Shown here one piece after another: positions 25,640 to 34,200 of a DNA stretch of 64,000 nt. The notes below the pieces were generated by a model that saw only the letters and a list, made by a program, of their open reading frames with translations, was not told where the DNA came from and searched no databases. Origin of the DNA: an uncultured Clostridia bacterium (GTDB taxonomy: Bacteria; Bacillota; Clostridia; Christensenellales; HGM11417); NCBI GenBank assembly GCA_944332455.1, contig CALVJY010000008.1:1-64000 (forward strand), written 5' to 3'. A program made the position numbers and the translations under genes. Numbering within the stretch: position 1 is the first letter of the stretch; each line of letters opens with the position of its first letter.

Positions 25640-26306
25640 CGTGTTCCTGGACCCTTTTGTAATGCGAGACGTATCGCTTCAAAAAATGCCCCTCTTCGGC
25701 CGGCGGCTCCAAAAAGTTCTGCTGTTTGGCGGCCTTGGGGTCCTCTTCGGCGAGCAATTCAGCAAAGGTGTAGTCGCATCGCTGCATCTGGCATCCGGTG
25801 ATGAAGGCCCACTCCGAAAAGACGATGGGCTCCTTTGTGTCGGCGCCTTGTTCGTCCACACACATCAGGGTGAGCGCGTTGCCGCAGACGATGTTGCGGG
25901 AAAAAATGAACCGGACCGCCTCGCGGGTCTGCTCGCTGCAGTCCTTCCGGCAGACGGCGGTATATTCCCGGTCCCAGATCGAAAACATCCGCTCCCGGCA
26001 GGCCAGCACATTGTCCTGCAAAATGTCCACGCCGTAGATACTGCTCGCCGCAAGGACGGCGTTTTTTTCATAGTCGGGATGACTTCTGCCGTATTTTTTC
26101 CGCACCACGGCCAACTTCCGGGAGAGGATCTCGGCCAAAAAGTTGCCGTCTCCGCAGGCCGGCTCCAGAAATCGGCTGTCGATGCGCTCGGTCTCGTCCT
26201 TGACGAGATCGCACATGGCCTTGACCTCCCGCTCCGCCGTGAACACTTCCCCGTGTTTGCGCACCCGGTCTTTTGATTTGGTTTGTTTTTTCAGATCTTT
26301 ATCCAT
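25623..26306 (-). CDS. DNA methyltransferase companion subunit (motif I only)
   Basis: A 227-residue protein of the kind often labelled restriction endonuclease subunit M. Residues 15-110 contain HGEVFTAEREV and the SAM-binding motif I FLEPACGDGNFL. An NPPY or DPPY catalytic motif is not found; the equivalent region reads IVFSEWAF. It probably works with the next gene, which has both motifs. First gene of the R-M operon, transcribed from an operator-covered promoter divergent from the HTH gene. Confidence 0.85.
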   Translation of the reverse strand: MDKDLKKQTKSKDRVRKHGEVFTAEREVKAMCDLVKDETERIDSRFLEPACGDGNFLAEILSRKLAVVRKKYGRSHPDYEKNAVLAASSIYGVDILQDNVLACRERMFSIWDREYTAVCRKDCSEQTREAVRFIFSRNIVCGNALTLMCVDEQGADTKEPIVFSEWAFITGCQMQRCDYTFAELLAEEDPKAAKQQNFLEPPAEEGHFLKRYVSHYKRVQEHDEDRN

Positions 26307-26325
26307 GGTAAAGTACAGCGATTAT

Positions 26326-26354
26326 ATTTTAACGCAAATGCGTTAAAAAGTCAA
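26326..26354 (-). promoter_or_regulatory. R-M operon promoter with embedded palindromic operator
   Basis: Minus strand: -35 TTGACT (26354-26349), 17 bp, -10 TAAAAT (26331-26326). A 22-bp perfect inverted repeat TTTTAACGCA-AA-TGCGTTAAAA (26327-26348) fills the spacer and overlaps the -10, so a bound protein would block transcription. Confidence 0.8.
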
Positions 26355-26359
26355 CGATG

Positions 26360-26391
26360 TTGCGTTAGTATTTTTACGCAAATTCGTTGTA
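26360..26391. promoter_or_regulatory. Second operator for the HTH controller
   Basis: TTTTTACGCAAATTCGTTGTA (26371-26391) resembles the palindrome at 26327-26348, and a half site TTGCGTTA stands at 26360-26367. It overlaps the region expected to hold the promoter of the HTH gene (possible TTTACG ... TATTTA), consistent with autoregulation. Confidence 0.6.
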
Positions 26392-26406
26392 CACTATTTA
26401 ATAATT

Positions 26407-26718
26407 ATGGATATTATCAAACGCATCAGTGATCTGATGAACGAACGGAAATGGTCGGTCAATTACCTTGCCATGGAGGCCGATTTGACGCAATCCACCC
26501 TGTCCTCCATCATGAGCCGCAATTCTCTGCCCAAGATCGATACCTTGCAGCGCATCTGTAAGGCGTTCGGCATTTCCATGGCTCAATTTTTCTGGGAGGA
26601 TGAACAGACTGAAGCGGTTGACGAACAGGAACGGCAGCTGCTGCACCGGTTCAGAGAACTTTCCCCGAAAAAAAGGCAGGCCCTGCTGGAACTGCTTTCC
26701 CCTCCGGAAAAAGAATAA
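26407..26718 (+). CDS. XRE-family HTH regulator, controller-like
   Basis: A 103-residue protein. Residues 1-60 form an XRE helix-turn-helix (LAMEADLTQSTLSSIMSR, LPKIDTLQRICKAFGIS); the rest is acidic and then helical. It is divergent from the R-M operon with operator palindromes between, the layout of restriction controller (C) proteins, though the tail is longer. No Shine-Dalgarno sequence is seen before the ATG and the likely -10 is very close, so the message may be leaderless. It could instead be a plain autorepressor. Confidence 0.88.
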   Translation: MDIIKRISDLMNERKWSVNYLAMEADLTQSTLSSIMSRNSLPKIDTLQRICKAFGISMAQFFWEDEQTEAVDEQERQLLHRFRELSPKKRQALLELLSPPEKE

Positions 26719-26758
26719 CGAAAAGAACGGTATCCGCCCGGATACCGTTCTTTTCGTT
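26717..26758. terminator. Bidirectional terminator between convergent genes
   Basis: A perfect 19-bp stem (26717-26735 with 26740-26758, loop GCCC) starts at the HTH gene stop codon. Its outer part is A-rich on one side and T-rich on the other, so it can work for the HTH gene and for the SSB gene. Confidence 0.85.
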
Positions 26759-26832
26759 AAGTCTGTGTCTTTTTATGGCCTTGAAAGTGCTTTTTTCTGA
26801 CGGGGGTCAGAAGCTTTTCAGATAACTGAATT

Positions 26833-27528
26833 TTACTGCGGGTCGCCCAGGAAGAAGGAATCGCCCAGCGTTTCGTTCTCGCTCAGCCGGTCACCCAAGG
26901 GGGCGGGGTCGTGGTTTTCCACGATGATGCGGGAAATGGAGATCTCGTAGGCCGTCCGCTCGGTGACGGTGCCGTCGGGCAGGCGTTTCTGGTAGGTGCG
27001 GCTCTGGATCCGCCCGGTGACGCTGAGGCGGTCCCCCACCTTCAGGGTGCGCAGGTAGCGGGCGTTCCGGCCCCAGGCGATGCAGGGGATGTAGTCGGAC
27101 TTGTTGTAGGCCCGGTTGATGGCCAGCAGCACGTCGCAGATCTCCCGGGCAAAGGGGGTGGTGCGATACACCGTGGGCTTGCAGATGTAGCCCGAAAGCT
27201 CGATGACGTTGGGGTTTTTGGCGGGGGCGTAGTCCTCGATCTCCCGGACAAAGACGGTCAGCATGAGGCGGGACTTGCCGTCCTCGATCTTGTTGTAGCT
27301 GCGGAACTGCCCGCTGACGCTGATCTTGCTGCCCACCCGCAGGTCGTGTTCGGAGATCAGCCGCTCCGAGATGGTGATGGGCAGGGTGTCCTTCTGGTTG
27401 GACAGCCGCATGACCTCCAGGAACAGCTCGTAAAATCCCTCGCCGTAGACTTCGTGCGAAAACACCGGCTGAGAGACGATGGTGCCGCACAAAAACAGCT
27501 TGTTGTTGCTCATCTGTTCGTAGTTCAT
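26833..27528 (-). CDS. Single-stranded DNA-binding protein with two OB folds
   Basis: A 231-residue protein with two tandem SSB-like OB folds: residues about 9-95 (KLFLCGTIVSQPVFSHEVYGE) and about 103-210 (NVIELSGYICKPTVYRT, IPCIAWGRNARYLRTLKVGD). A short acidic tail ends FFLGDPQ rather than the DDDIPF-type tip of canonical SSB. Such double-OB SSB relatives occur in Clostridia beside the normal ssb. GGAGGAG precedes the ATG. It is 24 bp downstream of the deacetylase gene, probably in one transcript. Confidence 0.85.
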   Translation of the reverse strand: MNYEQMSNNKLFLCGTIVSQPVFSHEVYGEGFYELFLEVMRLSNQKDTLPITISERLISEHDLRVGSKISVSGQFRSYNKIEDGKSRLMLTVFVREIEDYAPAKNPNVIELSGYICKPTVYRTTPFAREICDVLLAINRAYNKSDYIPCIAWGRNARYLRTLKVGDRLSVTGRIQSRTYQKRLPDGTVTERTAYEISISRIIVENHDPAPLGDRLSENETLGDSFFLGDPQ

Positions 27529-27552
27529 CTTTTCTCCTCCTGACGGATCTTT

Positions 27553-28314
27553 CTAGTTGAGTTTCTGCTCGCCCTGCGAATCGACGTAGGCATTCCCGTG
27601 GTAGATGAGGTCGCTCACCCGCACAAAGGTGTAGCCCTGTTCCTTGAGCGCGATCAGCACCGGGGGCAGGATCTCCAGAATATGATCCGAATTGTTGTGA
27701 AACAGAACGATGGAACCGGGCTTTACCTTGTTGATGACCCGGTTGACGGTGTCCGTGGCCGGACCGTTTTTCCAGTCCAGACTGTCCACGTCCCACTGAA
27801 TGGTCTGCAGGCCCAGCCCCTCCGCCGCGGTCATGACCTTGTCGTTGTATTCCCCGAAGGGGGCCCGGAACAGCGTGACCTGCTGATCGGTCAGGCTGTT
27901 GATCTTGGCGCAGCTGACCGTCAGTTCGGTGACGATGGTCTCGGTGTCCAGCCGGGACATGTGGGGATGGGTGTTGGAATGCGTGCCGATCTCGAAGCCG
28001 TTTTCGGCGATCTTTTGGGTCATTTCGGGATAGCTTTCCATCCAGAACCCGACCAGAAAGAAGGTGGCGTCCGCGCCGTATTCTTTCAGGATCTCCATGA
28101 TCCCCTCGGTCTTGTCGGCCCCCCAGGCGGCGTCAAAGGTCAGCGCGATCTTTTTTTCCTGGGTGTCCACGCGGTAGATGGGGATCTTCCGCAGCGAAGT
28201 CCCGAAGTAGACGGCCGCCGCATTGGCGCCGGACAGCGAGAAGATCAGTCCGGCCGCCGCCAGCAGGCCGGCCAGCACAAAGGCAATGGTCTTTTTTTTG
28301 ATGACAAGAAACAT
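27553..28314 (-). CDS. Sporulation-type polysaccharide deacetylase (PdaB-like)
   Basis: A 253-residue membrane-anchored NodB-fold enzyme. A membrane segment or signal anchor spans about 7-30. Catalytic motifs: TFDAAWG (Asp), HSNTHPH (metal-binding His), RAPFGEYN, and a late HNNSD region. It removes acetyl groups from peptidoglycan-type glycans; the PdaB branch acts in spore formation. GGGAGGG precedes the ATG. The closest subfamily is inferred from size and membrane anchor. Confidence 0.88.
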   Translation of the reverse strand: MFLVIKKKTIAFVLAGLLAAAGLIFSLSGANAAAVYFGTSLRKIPIYRVDTQEKKIALTFDAAWGADKTEGIMEILKEYGADATFFLVGFWMESYPEMTQKIAENGFEIGTHSNTHPHMSRLDTETIVTELTVSCAKINSLTDQQVTLFRAPFGEYNDKVMTAAEGLGLQTIQWDVDSLDWKNGPATDTVNRVINKVKPGSIVLFHNNSDHILEILPPVLIALKEQGYTFVRVSDLIYHGNAYVDSQGEQKLN

Positions 28315-28481
28315 GTTACCCTCCCGCCGTCATCCCGGATATTGTATCATTTTTATGCCGGACTTTTTTGACGGATCTTGTCGAAACCTGTCCCCTTTTT
28401 GCAGGAGGCTCCGACCCGGCGCCCGCCGGCTGTTTTTACTTCCATTCTATGAACAAATTTTCCGAATTAGACCTCATTCGG

Positions 28482-28510
28482 TTGACAAATCCTTTTCCCT
28501 GCGCTACAAT
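28482..28510 (+). promoter_or_regulatory. Promoter of the FMN riboswitch-ribU transcript
   Basis: TTGACA (28482-28487), 17-bp spacer, TACAAT (28505-28510). Transcription would begin right at the 5' edge of the riboswitch. Confidence 0.88.
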
Positions 28511-28516
28511 AGAGGT

Positions 28517-28660
28517 GTTCTTTGGGGCAGGGTGAAATTCCCTACCGGCGGTGACAGTCCGCGAACAGCCTTTTCGGCTGCCGAGCCCGGCGAAATTCCG
28601 GCACCGACAGTGAGGCCGTCAAATCTTTCAGGGCGGCCGCAGTCTGGATGAGAAAAGAAC
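28517..28660 (+). ncRNA. FMN riboswitch (RFN element)
   Basis: All hallmark segments are present: GGGGCAGGGTGAAATTCCC, ACCGGCGGTGACAGTCCGCG, ATTCCGGCACCGACAGT and AGTCTGGATGAGAAAAGAAC. The closing stem P1 pairs GTTCTTT (28517-28523) with AAAAGAAC (28653-28660). It binds flavin mononucleotide and controls the riboflavin transporter gene downstream through the terminator at 28678-28708. Confidence 0.97.
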
Positions 28661-28677
28661 GGTTCTTTCCGCCATCC

Positions 28678-28708
28678 TCCCCTTGCGTCCGCAGGGGGAA
28701 TTTTTTTT
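28678..28708 (+). terminator. Riboswitch-controlled terminator before ribU
   Basis: A nine-pair stem (28678-28686 with 28091-type partner GCAGGGGGA at 28691-28699, 4-nt loop) is followed by eight T. It is placed between the FMN aptamer and the ribU start at 28739, as expected for transcription attenuation by FMN. Confidence 0.85.
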
Positions 28709-28738
28709 GGAAAGGATCGGCTGCCTCCCTTCGGAGCC

Positions 28739-29359
28739 ATGAAAAAATCACCTGTCTACTGCATCGTCCTCACCGCCATGATGTCCGCCCTGGCCGCGGT
28801 CCTGCTGGTCTTCGAGTTCCCCATCTTTCCGGCCACGCCCTGGCTGCAGCTCAACATCTCGGATATGCCCGCCCTTCTGACCGCCTTTTTGCTCAACCCT
28901 TGGCTGGGCGTGGTGGTCGAGCTGGTCCGTATCCTGCTGTTTCTGGCCATCCGGGGCACTAGTTCGGCCTTTGTGGGCGAACTTTCCAACTTGATGATCG
29001 CCATTGCCTTTGTCCTGCCGGCCGGCTATCTCTTCAGGATCCGGAAAAATCTGACCTCCGCCCTCATCGGCCTGATCGCGGGATCGCTGTGCATGATCGC
29101 CGTCGCCACCCTGACCAATGCCTACATTCTGCTGCCCCTGTACGGCATGGAGCAGGCGGCCATTCCAGCCCTGATCCCGCCCACGATCCTGTTCAACGTC
29201 ATCAAGGCCGTTGCCACCTCGGCCGTCACCATGGCCCTCTGCGCCGTCCTGAAGCGGACCCTGCCCGGGATCTGGCCGGCCGAAAAGAAGCCCGCCGAGA
29301 AAGCGGAGAAAAAGGAGGAGACCGCCGGACCCTCCGTTCAACACGACCCCACCCGCTAG
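28739..29359 (+). CDS. ribU: Riboflavin ECF transporter substrate-binding subunit (RibU)
   Basis: A 206-residue membrane protein with five or six spans; S-component of an energy-coupling-factor importer. Family marks: the N-terminal span with AAVLLVFEFPIFP, then LNISDMPALLTAFLLNP and GVVVELVRILLF. The last 30 residues are a charged, Lys/Glu-rich cytoplasmic tail. Single-gene transcript under FMN riboswitch control, which fixes the substrate as riboflavin. Confidence 0.96.
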   Translation: MKKSPVYCIVLTAMMSALAAVLLVFEFPIFPATPWLQLNISDMPALLTAFLLNPWLGVVVELVRILLFLAIRGTSSAFVGELSNLMIAIAFVLPAGYLFRIRKNLTSALIGLIAGSLCMIAVATLTNAYILLPLYGMEQAAIPALIPPTILFNVIKAVATSAVTMALCAVLKRTLPGIWPAEKKPAEKAEKKEETAGPSVQHDPTR

Positions 29360-29524
29360 GCCCGCCGCCGGCGTGAAGCGTGATTGCCCCGCTCTCCCTC
29401 GGCAATATATCTTTGAACTGCCAGCGCTTTCCGCAGATCTTTCCTTCTCTTCTTTCCTGGATCTGTCGCACTTTACTTTGCAGATCGGCGAACAAAAAAA
29501 AGCCGGCCATGCCCCCTAAAACGG

Positions 29525-29553
29525 TTGACAAAGCCGGCGTTTTGAGTTAAAAT
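29525..29553 (+). promoter_or_regulatory. Promoter of tRNA-Leu
   Basis: TTGACA (29525-29530), 17 bp, TAAAAT (29548-29553), 16 bp before the mature tRNA 5' end. Confidence 0.85.
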
Positions 29554-29569
29554 ATCTTCGTTATCCTGT

Positions 29570-29653
29570 GCGAGGGTGGCGGAACTGGCAGACGCGTACG
29601 TTTGAGGTGCGTATGGTACAACCGTAGGGGTTCAAGTCCCCTCCTTCGCACCA
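29570..29653 (+). tRNA. tRNA-Leu (GAG)
   Basis: An 84-nt class II-type tRNA with encoded CCA. Acceptor stem GCGAGGG/CCTTCGC, D-arm GGCGGAACTGGCAGACGC, anticodon arm TACGT-TTGAGGT-GCGTA giving anticodon GAG, T-arm GGGGTTCAAGTCCCC. Confidence 0.97.
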
Positions 29654-29660
29654 AGAAAAA

Positions 29661-29694
29661 AACAGCCCGGACTTTTCAAAGTCCGGGCTGTTTT
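29661..29694 (+). terminator. Terminator after tRNA-Leu
   Basis: A 14-bp stem (29661-29674 with 29679-29692) around AGCCCGGACT, followed by TTTTGC. The minus strand shows a longer T run, so it also serves transcripts arriving from the lipoprotein gene. Confidence 0.85.
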
Positions 29695-29701
29695 GCTGTC
29701 T

Positions 29702-29807
29702 GCAGCGATCTGTCTTTTTAAATTGAAAAACTGCCGTGGTCAGCCTCGGCGCCAGCGACATCGCGCCCGCAGCGTTCTGCCTTTTAAAATTGAAAAGACT
29801 TCTGCCG
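29702..29807. repeat. Imperfect direct repeat, two copies
   Basis: GCAGCGATCTGTCTTTTTAA-type sequence at 29702-29736 recurs at 29769-29807, both ending TTGAAAA...CTGCCG, offset 67 bp. It lies in the spacer between tRNA-Leu and the lipoprotein gene, with no gene in it. Confidence 0.7.
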
Positions 29808-29955
29808 AAGCTGAGGAGGGCTTGGCGGACCCGGACGCGAGGGAAAAAGCAGGTCTTCACATCTTCAGTCCGGCATCAGCCTGGCGGCAAAATCTTCCTT
29901 TTCGCTTTCACGGGGTCTCCCCCTTCCTTGGCGGGGGTTCTTGGCCTCCCGGGGC

Positions 29956-31014
29956 TCAGTTCATGACGGCGACCAGCTGAAAACTTTCCACTGTCATGCC
30001 CGCGCAGTAGGTTCCGGTCATTTCCCAGCCGAAGTTTCCTCCTCCCACCGCCAGATCGCTGAAGTTGCTGCGGGTGAAGAATTTGGCGTTCTGAGCGGAG
30101 ATGAATGCCTTTTTGATGTGCGGAAGCAGATCTGCTTTGACCTCCTGCCGGACGCCTACGGCCGTGGCCGCGGGCAGAATGTCCCGCGCGGCCGGCTGAT
30201 AGATGTAGGCTTCGGTGTTGATCGGCTTTCCCGTGTCCTGCATGGCATAGAGTTCGGCAAACTCGTAGCGGCGGTCGAACAGATTGACCCCGAACCACAT
30301 AAAACAGCCGTAGTCCTCGCTGGCGGGGTTGACGTTGCGCAGGGTCATGTACCACATGAACTGGGCGGTATGCAGCCCCTCCCGCTGCGTGCCCTCGGCC
30401 ATCAGGTTTTCAAAGTGCTCCAGCTGAAAGGTCAGCTGCAGCTCCAGACGGCTCATGGCGGCTGCGCGCGGATTTTCGGTCAGGCCGTATTCCAGCAGCA
30501 GATGAGGCCAGGGCTGGCCGTTTTCGCGGGGGGCGGCATACTCCTTTCCGGCATCCAGCGCCAGAAAGACCGACCCGGACCCGGGATCGACGCGCAGGGT
30601 CTTGGAGGCGTCCTTCCACTGCCAGACCCCTTCCGACTCCGTCTTTTCGCCGTTCAGGATGTCATAGGCTGCGGGATAGGCGCCGTTTTCCCGGAAATAG
30701 TAGCCGGACTCCCACTGCGCCAGATCCCAAAGAGCCTCTTCCTGCCGGCTGTCGTACCAGAGCATACCCTTCACGGTGCCGTCGCCGTCCTGCTGGCCCT
30801 TGACGTTGAAGCCGGTCTCGTGCCGGGGATCCGCCACCAGTTCGAGAACGGGGGCTTCCCCGACCGTCGGATCTTCCGGGACCTGTTCCCCCGTTGACGT
30901 CTGTTCGCTGCCCGGCTCCTCCCGGCTGCTTTGGCTGCCCGGCGCGCAGGCGACAAGGGCGGCAAAGAGAGCCAGCACGAGCAGCAGACAGCATAATTTT
31001 TTTATCTTTTTCAT
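29956..31014 (-). CDS. Unknown secreted lipoprotein of the glycan region
   Basis: A 352-residue protein with a signal peptide and lipobox LVAC at residues 20-23, then a Ser/Glu/Pro-rich linker to about residue 55. The globular part has many aromatic residues (YYFRENGAYPAAYDI, WYMTLRNVNPASEDYGCFMWFG) as in carbohydrate-binding proteins, but no family was recognised. It is the last gene of the long minus-strand glycan region, 223 bp after the sorting-tail protein. A carbohydrate-binding role is inference only. Confidence 0.85.
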   Translation of the reverse strand: MKKIKKLCCLLLVLALFAALVACAPGSQSSREEPGSEQTSTGEQVPEDPTVGEAPVLELVADPRHETGFNVKGQQDGDGTVKGMLWYDSRQEEALWDLAQWESGYYFRENGAYPAAYDILNGEKTESEGVWQWKDASKTLRVDPGSGSVFLALDAGKEYAAPRENGQPWPHLLLEYGLTENPRAAAMSRLELQLTFQLEHFENLMAEGTQREGLHTAQFMWYMTLRNVNPASEDYGCFMWFGVNLFDRRYEFAELYAMQDTGKPINTEAYIYQPAARDILPAATAVGVRQEVKADLLPHIKKAFISAQNAKFFTRSNFSDLAVGGGNFGWEMTGTYCAGMTVESFQLVAVMN

Positions 31015-31177
31015 TTTATTTCCCTTCCTGAAAAGTTTTGATTGCCTCCCCGGCGGGTCGGTTTGCTCTGACAGCCAGCCGCCGACAGCCGCAGGCAGGA
31101 CAAGCAGTCCGCAAAAGCTGCCAGTCCGAAAGCGGCCGCGGCGCTCTTACGGCTGCGGCGGATCTTCCGAAGATGGG

Positions 31178-31210
31178 TCGGGCGGAGAGAAACGAGTTCT
31201 CTCCGCCCGA
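31178..31210 (-). terminator. Stable hairpin after the sorting-tail protein gene
   Basis: CGGGCGGAGAGAA (31179-31191) pairs with TTCTCTCCGCCCG (31197-31209). There is no T tract on the minus strand, so it may stabilise the 3' end of the message or slow transcription rather than terminate it. Confidence 0.45.
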
Positions 31211-31237
31211 ATCCGTCCCCTCATCGGGAGCAATTTG

Positions 31238-34200
31238 TTATTTCCTTCTCTTGAGCAGCAGCGCCATGACGGCCAGCGAAAGGCCGACGCCGCCCATCAG
31301 GGAATTGGTGTTGCAGGTCCGTCTGACGGGCTCCTCGGGATCATCGGGGCCCGGACCGGGCTCGTCCCCGCCGATCTCCACGGGATCATAGGTGATCTCC
31401 TGGATGCCGGCCAGGCAGTTGACGCCGGCCTGCATGGCATTCTCTTCGGAGCCGGCCGGGGTGATGACCGTGCAGATGCTGCCGCTGAGGTTGAAGCCGC
31501 CCAGATCGCTGATGGTGGTGCTTCTGGCGTTGTCGACCGTGACGGTCAGCACGCCTCTGTTCACCTGGAAGGTGATCCGATGCACGCCCAGGGCGTTGGG
31601 ATTCTCGGCGTTGGCGACGTTGATGGCGCGGACCGACTCCAGCACCACCGTGGCGCCCTCGGCGTCCAGGACCTCGTAGGACTCGTACAGCGCCGTGTTG
31701 CTGGCGGTGACCGATCCCTCGGCGTAGTTGGTGAACAGCCGGTAGACGAAGGTCAGGCCGCTGTACGGATCGTAGAACTCCAGCGTGACCTTGCCCGCAT
31801 TGGGATCCAGACCGCCCTGATAGTAGCCGGGGGTGGACTTGAAGTCGACCTTGAAGGTGACGCCGGCGTTAAAATTGACGGCCTGCATCAGCTCGTAGGC
31901 CACATCCCCGCTGAGGATGAAGTTGGAGCCGTCGGTCTCGAAGCTACCCTCGCCGGAAAGCTTGACGCCGCCGTTCTCGAAGGCGTCCACATAGACGTAG
32001 ACGGGATAGAACAGATTGTCAGAGCCGGTGACGATGAACTCGGTGGCGCCGCGCACATCGGGGATGGCAGCGGCGGCGATGGTCAGGCTGCCGTCGGCAA
32101 AGCTCCACTGCTCGGCCGTCAGCTCCTCCTCGCCCACCATGACGGACAGGATGCCGGTCACGGAATCGGGCATTTCGACGACCGCGTCGGCGATCGCGCC
32201 CAGGGTGGCAAAGCTGATGGCGGACTCCTGCATGGCCGAGGCCGTGTAGGTCATGGCGATCTGCGTGCCGGTGGACGAGTCATTGTCCCAGATCGACAGG
32301 GTGCCGGCCTTGGCAAAGGGCAGGCCGGAGAAGTAGTCGGCTTTGATGACCAGCTGCGAAGAAGCCTGGTCATAGGTGTAGTCCGTGCCGGCATTCAGAG
32401 TGACCCCCCGGCCGTCCGTGACGGTGAGAGCGGAGCCAGCCCCCTGCAGGGTGAGGGTGAAGTCGGTCGCCGCCGACAGATCCATGGTGTAGGCGCTGTC
32501 CTGTACGGGCGCGGCCACGGTCACGGGGTTGATGTTGGCGTTGATGCGGAACACGGTGTCGTTGGCGGATCTGGGGATAAACCAGCCGATGTAGGCCCTG
32601 CCGTTGGCAAAGTCGCTCTGCTTGGCGGCCGGGATCCCGCAGTCCACGCCGTTGACCCGGAAGTAGCCGGTCTCGCTCTCGTTGACGCCGAAATAGATCT
32701 CGATGACCGTCTTTTTCATCGAAGTCTTGGTGTAGTTGGCATTGGTGGACTCGCCGTCGGCGATGACAAAGCCGCCCAGTTTCTGCAGGTCGGTCCGTCC
32801 GCCGAAGAAGATACTGGTCAGCTGGGAAGTGGCCGCCGTCCGATCGGAGAAGTAGTCCATGATGCTGTAGTCATCCATGACCTGCAGCATGACCCAGACC
32901 GCCGAGCTGTCGAAGGCGTTGGTGGAGAAATCCACTTCCATGACGATGGGTTTGGTGACGTCCAGTCCCTCGTTGTAGAACACTCTGGGAACCATGTCGG
33001 CCTCGTTGAAGCGGACCAGATCCAGGCTGACATAGTAGTCGTCCCGCTCCGCTTCGCCGCTGAGATCCACCGGACGGGCCGTCCAGCCCTCCTGATCGGG
33101 GATCAGGTAGATGCTGGTCGAGATGGAGTTCTGCCCGATCTGCATGGTGAAGGTCCGGCCGTAGTAGTTGGCCATGGCCTCCGCCAGATACGCCCGGGTG
33201 ATGGTCAGGGTGTAGCTGTTGTCCCCGTTGTCGGTCAGCAGATAGTCCTCGGTCGGGGTCAGCGGGGCGTCGAAGTCTACGCTGGTCGACGTGACGCCGC
33301 TGTACACGCTGATGGTCTCGGCGGTGGGCGGGGTAGCGGTCTGATAGGTGAAGTCGAAACTGACGTCTCCCAGGGCGGTCAGCTCGGTGTACGTGGGGGT
33401 AGTCCACTCGGGCGGAATGACCTGCATGATGTCCAGCAGCAGAACGGCCGCGCCGTTGGTGGACTCGAAGGTGAAGTAGGACTCCCGGGGGAAATCCATG
33501 CTGGTCCAGAAGCTCTGCCGGATCTGGATCCTTCTGGCGTTGGTGAACTGATCGGCGGGCGTGATGTTGTAGTACTGCTCATCGACCACGGTCCCGTTGA
33601 TCTTCAGCGTCAGATCGTTGACATCCCCGAGGTTGGCGATCGAGATCCCGACTTCGTCCTTGGGCAGGCCCTCGTACAGCCGGATCGTGTCCTTGAAGAC
33701 ATTGTTCATCGCGACGACGACGGGCTGGCTGCCGATCTCGGTGAAGTAGCTCTCGTTGCCGCCGTCCGTGGCCAGATTCAGGTGCATCCCGATGTAGCAG
33801 CCGTTGGGGAAATCCGCCGTCGTCATGTGACGGAGCACGGACTGATCGGAGGTCCCCTGCTGGGTCATCATCGAGTCGTTGAACTTGATGTAGGAGACGT
33901 CGCCGTCCTCCCCCGTGCCGATGTGGATCTCCACCCCCACCAGGGTTTGGGAGAAGTTGGGCTTGGGCGAGTTGATGCCCACGGCTGCCGCGCCGTAAAT
34001 GGCCGACGTGGTGTTTCCGTGCAGCTGGGCGTCACCGTCCTGGAAGATGTAGTGGGGCAGCGTGTCATTCCCCGTGTTGATGCCGGGCCAGGTCACGCTC
34101 TGCCAGCCATCCAGACCGTTCAAAAATCCGATGCCCGACCAGGCGGCGCTTTTGTCCACCTGCATCTGGAAGAAGCCCGTCCGGTTGGGCAGCTCCAAAA

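Noticed and set aside
28504-28740. Minus-strand frames across the FMN riboswitch
   Set aside because: Conservation of the RNA element explains the sequence.
29561-29860. Minus-strand frame of 99 codons across the tRNA
   Set aside because: It is the antisense reading of tRNA-Leu and its terminator, and gives the typical false peptide of such regions.
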